Shown here in pieces: positions 1 through 8,752 of a stretch of DNA of 64,000 nucleotides. Made by a program: the position numbers and the translations under genes. The notes beneath the pieces were generated by a model. The model worked only from the letters and a program-made list of their open reading frames with translations, searched no databases and had not been told where the DNA came from. Position 1 is the stretch's first letter; every line of letters begins with the position of its first letter. This DNA is from Bin22 sp965207275 (GTDB lineage Bacteria; Chloroflexota; Dehalococcoidia; Lucifugimonadales; UBA3495): NCBI GenBank assembly GCA_965207275.1, contig CBDBMH010000001.1, positions 310,001 to 374,000 on the forward strand, written 5' to 3'.

Positions 1-531
1 TAGTTCAGCGATGGAGGAGACTCCGGCGCTGACGGGAGCCATGAAACCCTGGCCGTCGTAGAACATGGTCTGGGCGAAATTGCCCCACTGTACGTCCCGT
101 GAACTGGTCCAGGTGGTGTTGCGGGACATCATGTCTATCTCGCCGGACTGCATTACCGGGCCCCGTTCCGCGGCGGTGGTTGGCCTCAACTCTATGGCGT
201 CCGGGTTTCCCAACACGGCTACGGCCACGGCCCGGCACAGGTCTACGTCGAAACCTCGGATATTCCCATCGGCGTCTAGAAAGCCGAAACCGGCAAGGGA
301 ATCATTGCCGGCGCAAACCAGGGTGCCCCTGGCGCGCACTCTTTCCAGCCGATGGCCTTCGGCTTCCGCGCCGGCCATTGCTTCCTGCACCCGCGCCTCC
401 ACGGTGGCTTCAATATCGGGTGTGGGGCCGGCGGGGACGGCGGTTGGTTCGGGAGAGGTGCAGGCCGCCATTGCTCCAACCGCCAGCAAGGCAACTATCG
501 GGATCACAAATCGGTGAATTCGCACAATCAA
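1..531 (-). CDS. Amino-acid-type ABC transporter substrate-binding lipoprotein (3' end outside window)
   Basis: The reverse strand stays open from the start to base 1. It encodes a short basic N-terminus, a hydrophobic stretch and a lipobox ending in AMAAC, then a Pro/Thr-rich linker and a helical segment. After that comes a periplasmic binding fold beginning RARGTLVCAGNDSLAGFG, then GFDVDLCRAVAVAVLG, SGEIDMMSRNTTW and MFYDGQGFM. These are hallmarks of the general L-amino-acid binding proteins (AapJ/BztA-like), which deliver amino acids to an ABC permease from outside the membrane. A GGAGGT ribosome site lies at 538-543. A TTG at 531 has 6-nt spacing and an in-frame GTG at 525 has 12-nt spacing, so I chose TTG. 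About 177 of an expected 340 or so residues are present. Transporter partners would lie to the left, out of view. Confidence 0.85.
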   Translation of the reverse strand, partial: MIVRIHRFVIPIVALLAVGAMAACTSPEPTAVPAGPTPDIEATVEARVQEAMAGAEAEGHRLERVRARGTLVCAGNDSLAGFGFLDADGNIRGFDVDLCRAVAVAVLGNPDAIELRPTTAAERGPVMQSGEIDMMSRNTTWTSSRDVQWGNFAQTMFYDGQGFMAPVSAGVSSIAEL

Positions 532-932
532 GAATCGACCTCCAATTTGGATGCTTGCATTTGGGACCGTGCCCAACAATTATGCCTACTATTGAGATTT
601 ATTGCCAGCCGGCCGGACCAGCAAAAGTGTTCCCTGTGCTGCCGGGAGAGATTCCAGTGCGGCCGGAGACCAGGCGGTGCCAGACCGGTTTCCCGCCACC
701 CGGCGCAGCAATTCTCCTTCGGTTCCGCCGGGGGAATCAGCCTGCCCGTCCCCAAGCCTGGGCACTCGCATGAATGGCGCATGCAGTCGAAATTACGGCT
801 TTGGCCGGAGTCCGGAAAGCAATCAGGTAAGAGGACCGACTTGGCGACCCAGGAATCACGGCAACCGGAAACCGGTTTTCGCCGGCATGACATGGGCAGG
901 GACGGACCCACTGATGCGATTGCCCCGCCCCC
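532..932. other. Non-coding stretch upstream of the binding-protein gene
   Basis: About 400 bases with no convincing gene. Open frames here lack ribosome sites and family signatures. The stretch must hold the promoter of the leftward binding-protein gene, although no strong -35/-10 pair stands out. Near its right end is one degenerate member of the dispersed ACCGG..CCGG hairpin repeat (871-891). Confidence 0.5.
871..891 (+). repeat. Dispersed hairpin repeat (family A), degenerate copy
   Basis: ACCGGTTTTCGCCGGCATGA resembles better copies at 6015, 7456 (inverted) and 18574. The arms fold into a short hairpin around TTTTC. It lies 45 bases left of the IS1380 element. Confidence 0.6.
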
Positions 933-936
933 ACGC

Positions 937-2826
937 CCCAAATCCACCACCTAATGGGAGGAAAAGACCTCGTTGGAGCCAGCGGCAAAGCTGGCTATGA
1001 TGGTTACGGGACAAACACAACCATCACCAACGAGGTGCAGTCATTATGCAACAGGGAGTCCTGCCATTCCAGTATGGGACGGAGCATCGCGCGGGGGGCA
1101 TGACGGGGCTGTCGGGGTTGGCGGTCTATCTGGAAATGGCCGATGCGATGGGGCTGGGCGAGTCGATCCGGCGCTACGTGAAGGTCAAGGAGGGCGGACA
1201 GGGATGGACGGACCGGCAGATGGTCACCGCGCTGGTGCTGCTGAATCTGGCCGGTGGAGAAGGAGTGGACGACCTCCGGGTGCTGGAAGGGGACGAGGGT
1301 CTGGGCCGGATGTTGGGCCGGGTGGAGACGCACCGGCAGCGGGCTTGTGAGCGCCGGGAGGAGGGCAGCCGGTGGCGGGGCGGGCGGCGCCGCAGCGTCC
1401 CGTCTCCGTCGGCGGTGTTCCGGTACCTGGGCCGGTTCCACGACCCGGTTCAGGAGGAGGCCAGGCAGCCCCATACGGCGTACATACCCGCGCCCAGCGG
1501 CGCGCTGCGCGGGCTGGGGAAGGTCAACGCCGAGATGATGAGCTTCGTCCGGGACCACCTGGAGCAGGAGCAGGCGACGCTGGACATGGACGCGACGCTG
1601 ATCGAGACCTACAAGCAGGAGGCGCTGTACTGCTACCAGGGCTACAAGGCCTACCAGCCGATGGTCACCTACTGGGCCGAGGCGGACCTGGTGGTCCATT
1701 CGGAGTTCCGGGACGGCAACGTGCCAGCGGGGTTCGAGCAACTGCGGGTGTTGCGGGAGTCGCTGGCCCATCTGCCGGAGGGCGTGGTGAAGGTGATGCT
1801 GCGGTCGGACACGGCGGGGTACCAAGTTGAGTTGTTGCGGTACTGCGCCGAGGGGAGGGATGAGCGGTTCGGAGTGATCGAATTCGCGGTGGGGGCGGAC
1901 GTCACGGAGGGGTTCAAGCGTGCGGCAGCCGAAGTGGAGGAGAGCCAGTGGCGCCGGTTGCCCCGGATGGTGGGGGAGTTGGCGGTGGAGACGGAACAGG
2001 AGTGGGCCGAGGTGGACTTCGTGCCCGATAGATTGGCTTATTCCAAGAATGATCCCGACTACCGTTTCATAGCGGTCCGGGAGCCGCTGAGGCGGCCGCC
2101 GCTGCCGGGCATGGAGGATGACCTGGAGTTGTCGGTTCCGGCGATGGAGATGCCGGACCGGGGCTGGTACAAGATCCGGGGGATAGTGACTAACCGGGAG
2201 CTACCGGGAGATGAGGTGGTGCGGTGGTACCGGGAGAGATGCGGGAAGGGCGAGGAGGTGCATGGTGTGCTGAAGGAGGACTTGGCTGGCGGGAGGCTGC
2301 CGTCGGGACAGTTCGGGGCCAACGCGGCCTGGTGGGCGATAGCGGCGCTGGCGTTCAACCTGAACTCGGCGGTCAAGCAGTTGGCCCTGGGCGGTCAGTG
2401 GGTGAACAAGCGGCTCAAGGCGGTGCGCTTTGCTCTGATCAATCTGGCCGGACGGGTGGTCTGCCACGCCAGGAAGCTGCTGATCCGGCTGGCCCGGGGC
2501 CATCCATCCTTCCCGCTGCTGGCGGGAGCGCACCGGAGAATAGCGGCGCTGGCCCACGGCCCACCCTGACCTGGGACGGTCTGCGCCACTACCGACGGGC
2601 ATTCAAGCGACGGGGACTCCCGCCGTAGGGACACTGCGCCCTTCTCCAGGACCGGTTGGCATAGACCTCGCCCTGGCGTCGCCGGCCAACGCCCCAATAT
2701 CCCCTTCCAGCGCCTACTCCTGCCACGCCAACCCACTGCCAACCTGTCAGCCGTCAGCCGATGCCCCAACCGGCCCAATCAAGGAGCCCCAAAACCATTT
2801 TTCTCCCATTAGGTGGTGGATTTGGG
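937..2826 (+). mobile_element. IS1380-family insertion sequence, copy 1 (1890 bp, complete)
   Basis: The element is bounded by near-perfect terminal inverted repeats of about 24 bp starting CCCAAATCCACCACCTAATG. It contains one transposase gene. The 4 bases ACGC at 933-936 are repeated at 2827-2830, which matches the 4-bp target duplication usual for IS1380. An apparently identical 1890-bp copy lies inverted at 42224-44113. The intact matching target duplication shows this copy has not exchanged flanks with the other by recombination since it inserted. Confidence 0.95.
1046..2569 (+). CDS. IS1380-family DDE transposase
   Basis: A 507-residue transposase that cuts and inserts the surrounding element. 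An RNase-H-like catalytic core is visible. The first Asp is in LDMDATLIETYKQE (D180/D182), the second in LRSDTAGYQ (D255), and the Glu region near residue 400 has a Y-x-x-R-like signature (WYRERCGKGEEVHG). The order and motifs are those of the IS1380 group within the IS4-like DDE transposases. GAGGTG lies about 10 bases ahead of the ATG. The reading frame is full length and undamaged, and it matches the copy at 42481-44004 residue for residue, so the element may be active. Confidence 0.95.
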   Translation: MQQGVLPFQYGTEHRAGGMTGLSGLAVYLEMADAMGLGESIRRYVKVKEGGQGWTDRQMVTALVLLNLAGGEGVDDLRVLEGDEGLGRMLGRVETHRQRACERREEGSRWRGGRRRSVPSPSAVFRYLGRFHDPVQEEARQPHTAYIPAPSGALRGLGKVNAEMMSFVRDHLEQEQATLDMDATLIETYKQEALYCYQGYKAYQPMVTYWAEADLVVHSEFRDGNVPAGFEQLRVLRESLAHLPEGVVKVMLRSDTAGYQVELLRYCAEGRDERFGVIEFAVGADVTEGFKRAAAEVEESQWRRLPRMVGELAVETEQEWAEVDFVPDRLAYSKNDPDYRFIAVREPLRRPPLPGMEDDLELSVPAMEMPDRGWYKIRGIVTNRELPGDEVVRWYRERCGKGEEVHGVLKEDLAGGRLPSGQFGANAAWWAIAALAFNLNSAVKQLALGGQWVNKRLKAVRFALINLAGRVVCHARKLLIRLARGHPSFPLLAGAHRRIAALAHGPP

Positions 2827-2909
2827 ACGCTTGCCAGCCTTGCCAAAAGTGGCTAGACTAGGGTACGTTTAAGCACGATACTAAGGAGGAGGTATCAGGG
2901 TTAAGCATC

Positions 2910-3095
2910 ATGTTTAATCAGAATGCGCTTACCGCTCTGTTCGACGAATTGCGAGACGAGTACGAACTGGAACCGGACTGGGAGGAAATTCAGCGGGACG
3001 CCCATTTGGCGGTCGCCCGTGTCGATGCCGGCCAGCCCGTCGGCAATGTGGATCCCCGGGTGGCTCCCTTGGTGGACAAGCACAATCCCGGTTAG
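2910..3095 (+). CDS. Small acidic hypothetical protein
   Basis: A 61-residue acidic protein starting MFNQNALTALFDELRDEYEL. I recognise no family. The coding frame is followed 27 bases later by a strong rho-independent terminator, and an AAGGAGGAGG purine run (2883-2892) precedes it, although 17 bases from the ATG is a long spacing. It lies just right of the IS1380 element. The terminator and composition argue for a real short gene, but no function can be assigned. Confidence 0.5.
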   Translation: MFNQNALTALFDELRDEYELEPDWEEIQRDAHLAVARVDAGQPVGNVDPRVAPLVDKHNPG

Positions 3096-3122
3096 TTCCT
3101 GGCAGGTTCAAGACCCACAAAG

Positions 3123-3157
3123 TCAGGGATGGAGCATAGCTTCCATCCCTGATTTTT
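3123..3157 (+). terminator. Rho-independent terminator
   Basis: A perfect 11-bp stem (TCAGGGATGGA with TCCATCCCTGA) with an 8-base loop is followed directly by TTTTT. It ends the transcript of the small gene at 2910. Confidence 0.85.
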
Positions 3158-3211
3158 GCTTTTCCTTCTGAAAAACCCTGACGGCCTCACCAGCCTCGCC
3201 CTTCCTCCAGG

Positions 3212-3466
3212 TCAGGAGAGCTTCAGCCGCCACTGCTGGTAAACGTAGAAACCAACTATGCCTGCGGGAATAGCCAGCACGATAACCGTCAGGATCACCA
3301 CCAGTACCCAGGGGTCCAGGGTAATAATGTGGTCCAGCCGGGCTTTCAGCCAGGCCATGAAATCCGGGTCCACAATGTCGTCGTGGTGGGCGGCCACCCC
3401 CAGCAGCAGGGCGGACACTTCACCCCCCAGCCACTGCGCCGGCGCCCAAAGACTCGTGCCGGTCAT
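3212..3466 (-). CDS. Small tail-anchored membrane protein
   Basis: An 84-residue protein with a soluble N-terminal half and a hydrophobic helix at about residues 50-74 (PWVLVVILTVIVLAIPAGIV), followed by a short basic tail. The topology suggests a single-pass C-terminally anchored protein. It lies 45 bases downstream of the MFS transporter gene on the same strand and may be co-transcribed with it. No family is recognised. Confidence 0.5.
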   Translation of the reverse strand: MTGTSLWAPAQWLGGEVSALLLGVAAHHDDIVDPDFMAWLKARLDHIITLDPWVLVVILTVIVLAIPAGIVGFYVYQQWRLKLS

Positions 3467-3511
3467 CGCAAGCCCCCGTCAACCCAAACCTCGCCGTTGG
3501 GGAAACCCGGT

Positions 3512-4885
3512 CTAATCGCCGGCAGCCGGCATCGCCGCCGGTTCCAGCGTCTGGTAGCGGGAGGAGTATTTCTTCTCCTTGATGAAGAAGGCGAACACGG
3601 AAGCAGGGAAAAGCATCAGCCCCGCAATCAGGAAGGGCACCGTGTAGGAACCGGTCAGGTCGAATAACTCCCCCGCTACCCAGATGCTGATAAAGCTGCC
3701 AAATGCGTGGATCATGAAGGCCACGCCGGATATGGTGCCCAGGGCCCGCACACCGTAAACGTCGGCAATCAGCGCCGTGGTCAGTGGCGCGGTGGCGATC
3801 CAGGAAATTCCGGCCACGATGGCAAAGATGAGCAGCGCTCCGGCGCCCAACCCCAGGAGTTCCACCCCGGCCAGCATGAGCATATAAGCCGACCCCCGCA
3901 CGAAGTAGACCACCGCCAGCATGTTCTTCCGGCTGAACTTGTCGGACAGGATACCGGCGCCGATGCTGCCCACAACGTTCAATCCCATCATCAGAGCAAA
4001 AATGAAAGAAGCCAACAGGGCCCCGTTCATCGTGAACCAGGCTAAAGACACCTGGGCATCTTCCGTGAGGCCCAGCGAATTGGCAAAGGGCAGGAAGTGC
4101 ACGGACAACACCGCAGTGGTGTAGCCGCAGGCAAAGTAGGCGATTGTCATCTGCCAGATGGGCATGGAGCGGAAGGACTGGGCCCACCGGTCCGTATCCA
4201 GCATTCCGGCTATCCGGTTTATGCCCGAACCGGAAGCCGAGCCCGCCGGGTCTTCGTCGCCGTCGGGACTCAGCCCCATATCCTTGGGGTCATCCCTGAG
4301 AAAGAAGAAAGCCAGCGGCACCGAAAGGGCCAGAACGGCCACGCCAAAGGCGATCCAGGTCACGCGCCAGCTGGTGGACTGGAGCAGGTACATGCCCAAC
4401 GGGACCAGAATCAGGCCTCCCGCCGACAGCCCCGACGCATTCAGGCCCACCACCGTGGCCCGCCGCCGCCGGAACCAGCGGGACAGCAGGGTTCCGGTGT
4501 TGTTCAGGGACATTCCGCTCAGGGCAATGGACGAGACCACACCGAACATGAAGATGAGGAAAAGATAGTGGAAGGTCAGGCTCAACGCCACGGTAGCAAT
4601 GCCGAACACGATGATGCTTGACACAATAACCTTGCGACCGCCGAACCGGTCCAGCAACTGGCCCATGAAGGGCTGAGTAATGCCGTTGACCAGGAAACCC
4701 AGCGCCGCGGCGAAGGAGATGGTGCCCCGGCTCCATTCGAACTCCTCGCTCATGGGGAGGACGAAGATGCCGAAGCTGTTGCGGGCCCCGTTGGTAACGA
4801 AGGCTACGAATATGCAGGTGGCAACGATGTACCAGCCATAGAATATCGGTTTCCGCCCCTTCGCGCCGTCTTCTACCGTCATCAT
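3512..4885 (-). CDS. MFS transporter
   Basis: A 457-residue major facilitator with about 12 hydrophobic segments in two bundles separated by a hydrophilic loop near residues 205-235. The N-terminus (KPIFYGWYIVATCIFV) and the loop-2 motif GQLLDRFGGRKVIV fit the oxalate/formate antiporter-monocarboxylate transporter branch. A second copy of the loop motif (GAGILSDKFSRKNML) opens the C-terminal half. Such proteins move small organic anions across the inner membrane using ion gradients, but the substrate cannot be told from sequence. Adjacent ATG codons at 4885 and 4882 could both serve as start. It is followed on the same strand by a small membrane protein. Confidence 0.88.
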   Translation of the reverse strand: MMTVEDGAKGRKPIFYGWYIVATCIFVAFVTNGARNSFGIFVLPMSEEFEWSRGTISFAAALGFLVNGITQPFMGQLLDRFGGRKVIVSSIIVFGIATVALSLTFHYLFLIFMFGVVSSIALSGMSLNNTGTLLSRWFRRRRATVVGLNASGLSAGGLILVPLGMYLLQSTSWRVTWIAFGVAVLALSVPLAFFFLRDDPKDMGLSPDGDEDPAGSASGSGINRIAGMLDTDRWAQSFRSMPIWQMTIAYFACGYTTAVLSVHFLPFANSLGLTEDAQVSLAWFTMNGALLASFIFALMMGLNVVGSIGAGILSDKFSRKNMLAVVYFVRGSAYMLMLAGVELLGLGAGALLIFAIVAGISWIATAPLTTALIADVYGVRALGTISGVAFMIHAFGSFISIWVAGELFDLTGSYTVPFLIAGLMLFPASVFAFFIKEKKYSSRYQTLEPAAMPAAGD

Positions 4886-4986
4886 TGCCGCCAGCTACAG
4901 ACTTAAAACGCAAGTATACACCCCGTTGCAAGAAGGTTAATCGGGATGCAAGCAACAGGCAGCGGGCGTACCTGGATACACTAAAC

Positions 4987-6006
4987 TCACAAACGAAGTG
5001 CAACACTTGGTTAGAGTGTTGCCATGGGAAATGTATATCAGCACCTCACCATTGAAGAGCGGTGTGAACTGGCCCGTTTACGCGGCCAGGGACACTCAAT
5101 GCGCCAAATCGCGACAATTATGGATCGGTCGACATCGACAATTTCGCGGGAGTTGAACCGCAATGGTTCCCGCAAGGAGGGCTACAACCCTGGCTATGCT
5201 GACGAGCAGGCCTGGGCCCGACGCTGGTGCGGTTCCAAGCTGGACCGGGATGCCAGCCTGCGCCAGTTGGTCTATTCCTGCCTGCAAAGCGGCTGGTCTC
5301 CCCAGCAGGTGTCTGGCCGTCTGGCCTTGGAAGCCGGCCGTACCGTCATCTCCCATGAGACTATCTACCGCTTCGTTCAGGCCCAGATCGACCGCAAGAA
5401 GGACTTCTCCTGGCGCCATCTCCTGCCCAGGAGCAAGGCCAAGCGGGGCTTCCGAGGGCGCAAGGGCGGCAGCCCAGCTTCTTTTATCCACCTTCGTCAG
5501 CCCCTCTCCCAGCGCCCAGAGCAGGCCGACGACCGCGCAACTCCCGGCCACTGGGAGGCGGACCTGATGCTCTTCGGCAATAAAGGCCATGCTCTCCTCA
5601 CCTTGCAGGAACGCCACTCCAGGCTCCTCCTGACTCACGCCTTGGCCAGCAAGGCTGCCCCAGGCGTGGCCCACGCCCTTACTCAACTCTTGGCTCCTTT
5701 CCCCCAACAGTGGCGCCAGTCCGTCACCTTCGACAACGGCACTGAATTCGCCCACCATTATCAAATCCACTCCCTGGGTACCAAGACCTTCTTTTGCGAT
5801 CCTCGTTCCCCCTGGCAGAAGGGCGGAGTGGAAAACCTCAACGGTCGTCTCCGGCGCTTCCTGCCACGTAAAACCGACTTGTCCCTTCTGCCTAACCACC
5901 ATATCACCCGGATCACCCAGGCCTATAACCACACTCCCCGGAAGTGCCTGGGCTATCTGACCCCAGCCGAAATCTTTTCACGACATGTGTTGCACTTGAA
6001 ATGTGA
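4987..6006 (+). mobile_element. IS30-family insertion sequence (about 1.02 kb)
   Basis: Imperfect terminal inverted repeats are visible. The left end at 4987-5010 and the reverse complement of the right end at 5983-6006 share TCACA and AAGTGCAACAC and match at 18 of 24 positions. Between them is one IS30-type transposase. A dinucleotide AC flanks both ends and could be the 2-bp target duplication, but this may be chance. Confidence 0.8.
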
Positions 6007-6034
6007 ACCCACCTACCGGCTTTCGCCGGTATGA
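5024..6034 (+). CDS. IS30-family transposase
   Basis: A 336-residue transposase. The N-terminal helix-turn-helix is typical of the family (YQHLTIEERCELARLRGQG, then MRQIATIMDRSTSTISRELN). The integrase core has D180 in GHWEADLM, D237 in TFDNGTEFA and E270 in GGVENLNGR, a DD(33)E spacing as expected for IS30. Oddly, the frame runs through the right terminal repeat. Its last ten or so codons (CEPTYRLSPV) come from host DNA, a family A hairpin repeat that supplies the TGA stop. It is otherwise intact. Confidence 0.93.
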   Translation: MGNVYQHLTIEERCELARLRGQGHSMRQIATIMDRSTSTISRELNRNGSRKEGYNPGYADEQAWARRWCGSKLDRDASLRQLVYSCLQSGWSPQQVSGRLALEAGRTVISHETIYRFVQAQIDRKKDFSWRHLLPRSKAKRGFRGRKGGSPASFIHLRQPLSQRPEQADDRATPGHWEADLMLFGNKGHALLTLQERHSRLLLTHALASKAAPGVAHALTQLLAPFPQQWRQSVTFDNGTEFAHHYQIHSLGTKTFFCDPRSPWQKGGVENLNGRLRRFLPRKTDLSLLPNHHITRITQAYNHTPRKCLGYLTPAEIFSRHVLHLKCEPTYRLSPV

Positions 6035-6038
6035 CGGG
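6015..6038 (+). repeat. Dispersed hairpin repeat (family A)
   Basis: ACCGGCTTTCGCCGGTATGA followed by CGGG. It forms a 6-bp stem with a short loop. It abuts the IS30 right end, and the transposase frame terminates inside it. Confidence 0.8.
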
Positions 6039-6158
6039 TTGGGCTGGCAGGGACATCCCCGAACTTTGAACGGCCAGAGATTGCTTATTGCCCCTTCTAT
6101 CTGGTTGCGATTGCCTTATAATTCAGAGAGAGACCATATCGGAAGCAGGAGAACAATT

Positions 6159-7154
6159 ATGAGCGCAGAAAAGACCATCTACGTCGGTATGCACGACGGC
6201 ATCTGTGCGGTCACCAGCCATGACGGCGGCGCTTCGTGGCAACAGGGTCCCGTAACCACCCTGCCCCACGCTGCGGCCAGGCTGTCGGCCAGCCCCTTGA
6301 AGTCCGGCAGGGCCTACCTGGCGGCCTACGAGGCAGGCGTCTACCGCACCGATGACGGAGGTAAGACCTGGACCCACCTGGACTCTTATCCATCCGACTA
6401 CGCTCACAGCGTGCTGGCCCACCCCACCGAGGAAGATACCCTCTTCGTGGGCAGCGAGCCCGCCACTGTGTATCGCTCCGCGGACGGGGGCGAGACTTGG
6501 GCCGAACTGGAGGGCTTCACCCGGGTGCCCGAGGCGAAGGACTGGGGCTTCCACGCCCCCACCCGCGATTCCCACGTCAGGGACCTGCGGGTTGCGCCCG
6601 ACGACCCCGACCGGCTCTACGCCGGCATCGAAGTGGGCGGAATGGTCCGCTCCGGCGACGGAGGTCGAAGCTGGCAGCAACTGCCCGGACTCAACGACGA
6701 CATTCACTGCGTGGCCCTGAGCGACGACCGGCCCGGCAGCGTTTACGTGGCCACCGCCCGGGCGCCCTACCGGTCCAGCGACGGGGGCAGCAACTGGGAG
6801 TTGATTAACGACGGTCTTGACCGGCGGTACACCCTCCACATTGCTCCGGCTCCCGACGACGCCAGCCTGGTGCTGGTAACCGTGTCGGAGAATGCGCGGC
6901 GGCTCAACCCCCAGTTTTACCGCTCCACCAACGGCGGCGACAGCTGGCGCCTGGTGGACGATGTGGGCCAGGGTACGGAGCCTGCGGAGATGGTCGTCGC
7001 CTTTGAGTGGGACCCGTCGGAACCCAACCGGGTATACGCCGGCGCCGACGGGGGCCGACTCTACCAGAGCGCCGACCGGGGCGTCACCTGGGAGGAATTG
7101 CCGGTACGTCTCCCATCGGTGGCGGTAGGGGCCCTGGCCGTAGGCCGCAACTAG
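6159..7154 (+). CDS. Asp-box (BNR) beta-propeller protein
   Basis: A 331-residue protein built almost entirely of sialidase/YCF48-like propeller blades. Six Asp-box turns can be read: TDDGGKTW, SADGGETW, SGDGGRSW, SSDGGSNW, STNGGDSW and SADRGVTW. There is no signal peptide and no sialidase catalytic set, so it is probably a non-enzymatic binding or scaffold propeller, or a glycosyl-hydrolase-like protein of unknown substrate. ATG 6159 is chosen because AGGAGA lies 6 bases ahead. A longer in-frame extension back to 6003 would run into the IS30 element and is not credible. It stands alone with a long 3' non-coding region. Confidence 0.85.
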   Translation: MSAEKTIYVGMHDGICAVTSHDGGASWQQGPVTTLPHAAARLSASPLKSGRAYLAAYEAGVYRTDDGGKTWTHLDSYPSDYAHSVLAHPTEEDTLFVGSEPATVYRSADGGETWAELEGFTRVPEAKDWGFHAPTRDSHVRDLRVAPDDPDRLYAGIEVGGMVRSGDGGRSWQQLPGLNDDIHCVALSDDRPGSVYVATARAPYRSSDGGSNWELINDGLDRRYTLHIAPAPDDASLVLVTVSENARRLNPQFYRSTNGGDSWRLVDDVGQGTEPAEMVVAFEWDPSEPNRVYAGADGGRLYQSADRGVTWEELPVRLPSVAVGALAVGRN

Positions 7155-7455
7155 GGCACGCCGGAACCCGGGTTCCAGCCGCCTGTGCGGGTATTGCGGT
7201 CCGATTGTTGAACCAGCCATTCCGGCTGTGCCCCACAGGCGGAGGCAATCCTGTTCTCCAATAAATGGGGGATTGCCTAATGCCGCGATCTGCCGAAGAA
7301 CTGTGGCTGTTGTTGATGGAGGACCAGGGGACAGGCATGTCCCTTCGCCCGACGGGACCCATAATTACGCCTTGCCACCACCTGAGGGTCGGAGGTCCCT
7401 TCGCGGTGGGCCCTTCGGCAACTTCACGCCAGACTCGTCGCACCATAGCGGATGG

Positions 7456-7480
7456 CCCGTCATACCGGCTTTCGCCGGTA
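7456..7480 (-). repeat. Dispersed hairpin repeat (family A), inverted
   Basis: CCCGTCATACCGG followed by CTTTCGCCGGTA is the reverse complement of the 6015 and 18574 copies apart from the asymmetric loop. Confidence 0.75.
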
Positions 7481-7646
7481 TCCAGGAGTCCTTGCCGCTT
7501 TCGGTTTGCGTGCCGCCTTAATCCGTTTGTACTCTCCGCCCCTGGCGAACTCCCGCATGACGCATGGCGCGACACAATGACCCAGCAACCCTGAACAGTT
7601 ACCAGGAATGTCGGCGCCCGTCCCAGACCATTCCCATGGACAAACT

Positions 7647-7680
7647 ATCGGGCTGCCGGTTGGCAGCCCGATCCTTTTTC
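7647..7680 (+). terminator. Rho-independent terminator
   Basis: A perfect 11-bp stem (ATCGGGCTGCC with GGCAGCCCGAT) with a GGTT loop is followed by CCTTTTTC. The U-tract is on the + strand, so it ends a rightward transcript, either a long 3' region of the propeller gene or an unidentified RNA. Confidence 0.8.
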
Positions 7681-7738
7681 CGCAATTATTTAGCTGTCCC
7701 TAGCTTGGGTGGTGGCGGGAAATTGGAACTGAGTACCA

Positions 7739-8167
7739 CTACTTCCCTACCAGGCAGGTCTCACAGTTGACGTAAAACTCGAAACGGTGCCCCACAATTT
7801 CCCCGGGGATTTGTTCACTAACCGCGCGCATCAGGTTCTCGATGTTGGTGGCGCGAAACTCGCCCACGTTGCCGCACAGCACGCAGATGGTATGGTGGTG
7901 GTGCTCCACGCTGGAAAGGCTGTACCGGGGCGCGCCGTCCAGCATATTCAGCCGGCATAGCACGCCGGCGTTCAGCAGCAGCTTGACGGTCCTGAATACG
8001 GTGGCCCGACCCACCTGCGGCAACTCGCTGCTGATTTGCTCCGCGCTGAACCCTTCCTTCTTTCCTTCCAGCAGCTCAACGATGGCGCGCCTGGGAGCGG
8101 TGGCCCGATAACCCCGGTTCTCCAGGATCGACATTATCTCAGTGCGGGTAGTCAGTGGTGACGTCAT
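7739..8167 (-). CDS. zur: Fur-family metalloregulator, probably zinc uptake regulator
   Basis: A 142-residue Fur-family repressor: winged helix at about residues 10-70 (RATAPRRAIVELLEG, then VGRATVFRTVKLL), then a dimerisation/metal domain. Metal-site residues are visible: the HHHH run at 89-92, Cys pairs C95/C98 and C135/C138 for structural zinc, and a His at 127. The gene is divergent from a zinc-type ABC transporter, so it most likely represses that transporter when zinc is replete. Zur rather than Fur or PerR is inferred from this context. ATG 8167 is chosen over an upstream in-frame start at 8233, which adds an unrelated 22-residue tail. Confidence 0.85.
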   Translation of the reverse strand: MTSPLTTRTEIMSILENRGYRATAPRRAIVELLEGKKEGFSAEQISSELPQVGRATVFRTVKLLLNAGVLCRLNMLDGAPRYSLSSVEHHHHTICVLCGNVGEFRATNIENLMRAVSEQIPGEIVGHRFEFYVNCETCLVGK

Positions 8168-8527
8168 GGCGCCTTTCACCCTGCCTGTAATGGAATTAGT
8201 TCCTGGCGGGGGCCCTGAAGCTGATATTAGCAACAGCGATACCCACCGTCAACCATCGTGTAACCCACGGGAGCGTACCCATTTTGGGTGGCTCGAAGGT
8301 CGGATTCGTAGGGTCCTGCCCCAGGCTGATGGGCCCGCCCTGCTCCCACGCGTGAAACCACCTGCATTGAAGCGCTGCCGCAATGCAGGAATGGGTTCAA
8401 CGCTACAGAGGCCTGCCTGCCAATTCAGTCCGTCATTTCCCCGAAGGCGGGATGTTCCCCTGCGGCCGGCGGGAACCTGCAGCGCCGGGCCGGGCGGCCC
8501 GGCTATCGATGAGCGGGCGACACGTAA

Positions 8528-8551
8528 GGACAATTCACCGTGCGATTGTCC
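8528..8551. promoter_or_regulatory. Inverted repeat upstream of the metal transporter promoter
   Basis: GGACAAT and ATTGTCC form a perfect 7-bp inverted repeat separated by 10 bases, 20 bases upstream of the -35 element. It may be an operator for the neighbouring Fur-family protein. It does not resemble the classical Zur box, so the assignment is tentative. Confidence 0.3.
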
Positions 8552-8571
8552 TCCATTAACCCCACCCAGAT

Positions 8572-8600
8572 TTGGTACTCATTTTCGTTCAATGTATAAT
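8572..8600 (+). promoter_or_regulatory. Sigma-70-like promoter for the metal ABC transporter
   Basis: TTGGTA at 8572-8577, 17 bases, then a perfect TATAAT at 8595-8600. It would give a leader of about 145 bases ahead of the transporter ATPase gene. Confidence 0.55.
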
Positions 8601-8752
8601 CGATGGCAGGCTGAGTTTTATAGAGGCCACATTCAATACACAGTTATGCTCCTATCGCCAATATCGAATCCCATGCTGCTACCGATGGACATCGGGTACC
8701 GCGCCGGGCCCTGCCGGTGGCCCCGGCTGTGGCGGACCGGGAAGGTGCGCCG

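Larger units (their letters stand above)
7155..7738. other. Non-coding region with inverted family A repeat and terminator
   Basis: Nearly 600 bases between two convergent genes. They hold an inverted family A hairpin (7456-7480) and a strong rightward terminator (7647-7680). A short frame starting MPRSAEELWLLLMEDQG at 7280 has some coding look, but it runs into the repeat and has no recognisable family. No RNA gene could be identified. Confidence 0.45.

Noticed and set aside
1046..2569. Long reverse-strand frames inside both IS1380 copies and inside many GC-rich genes
   Set aside because: They are antisense shadows of strongly supported genes, with Gly/Arg/Pro-biased composition and no family match.
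6003..6158. Longer start for the propeller protein at 6003
   Set aside because: The extension runs through the IS30 end and the family A repeat. ATG 6159 has a good ribosome site.
7280..7594. Possible short gene starting MPRSAEELWLLLMEDQG
   Set aside because: It runs into a family A repeat and has no recognisable homology or ribosome site.
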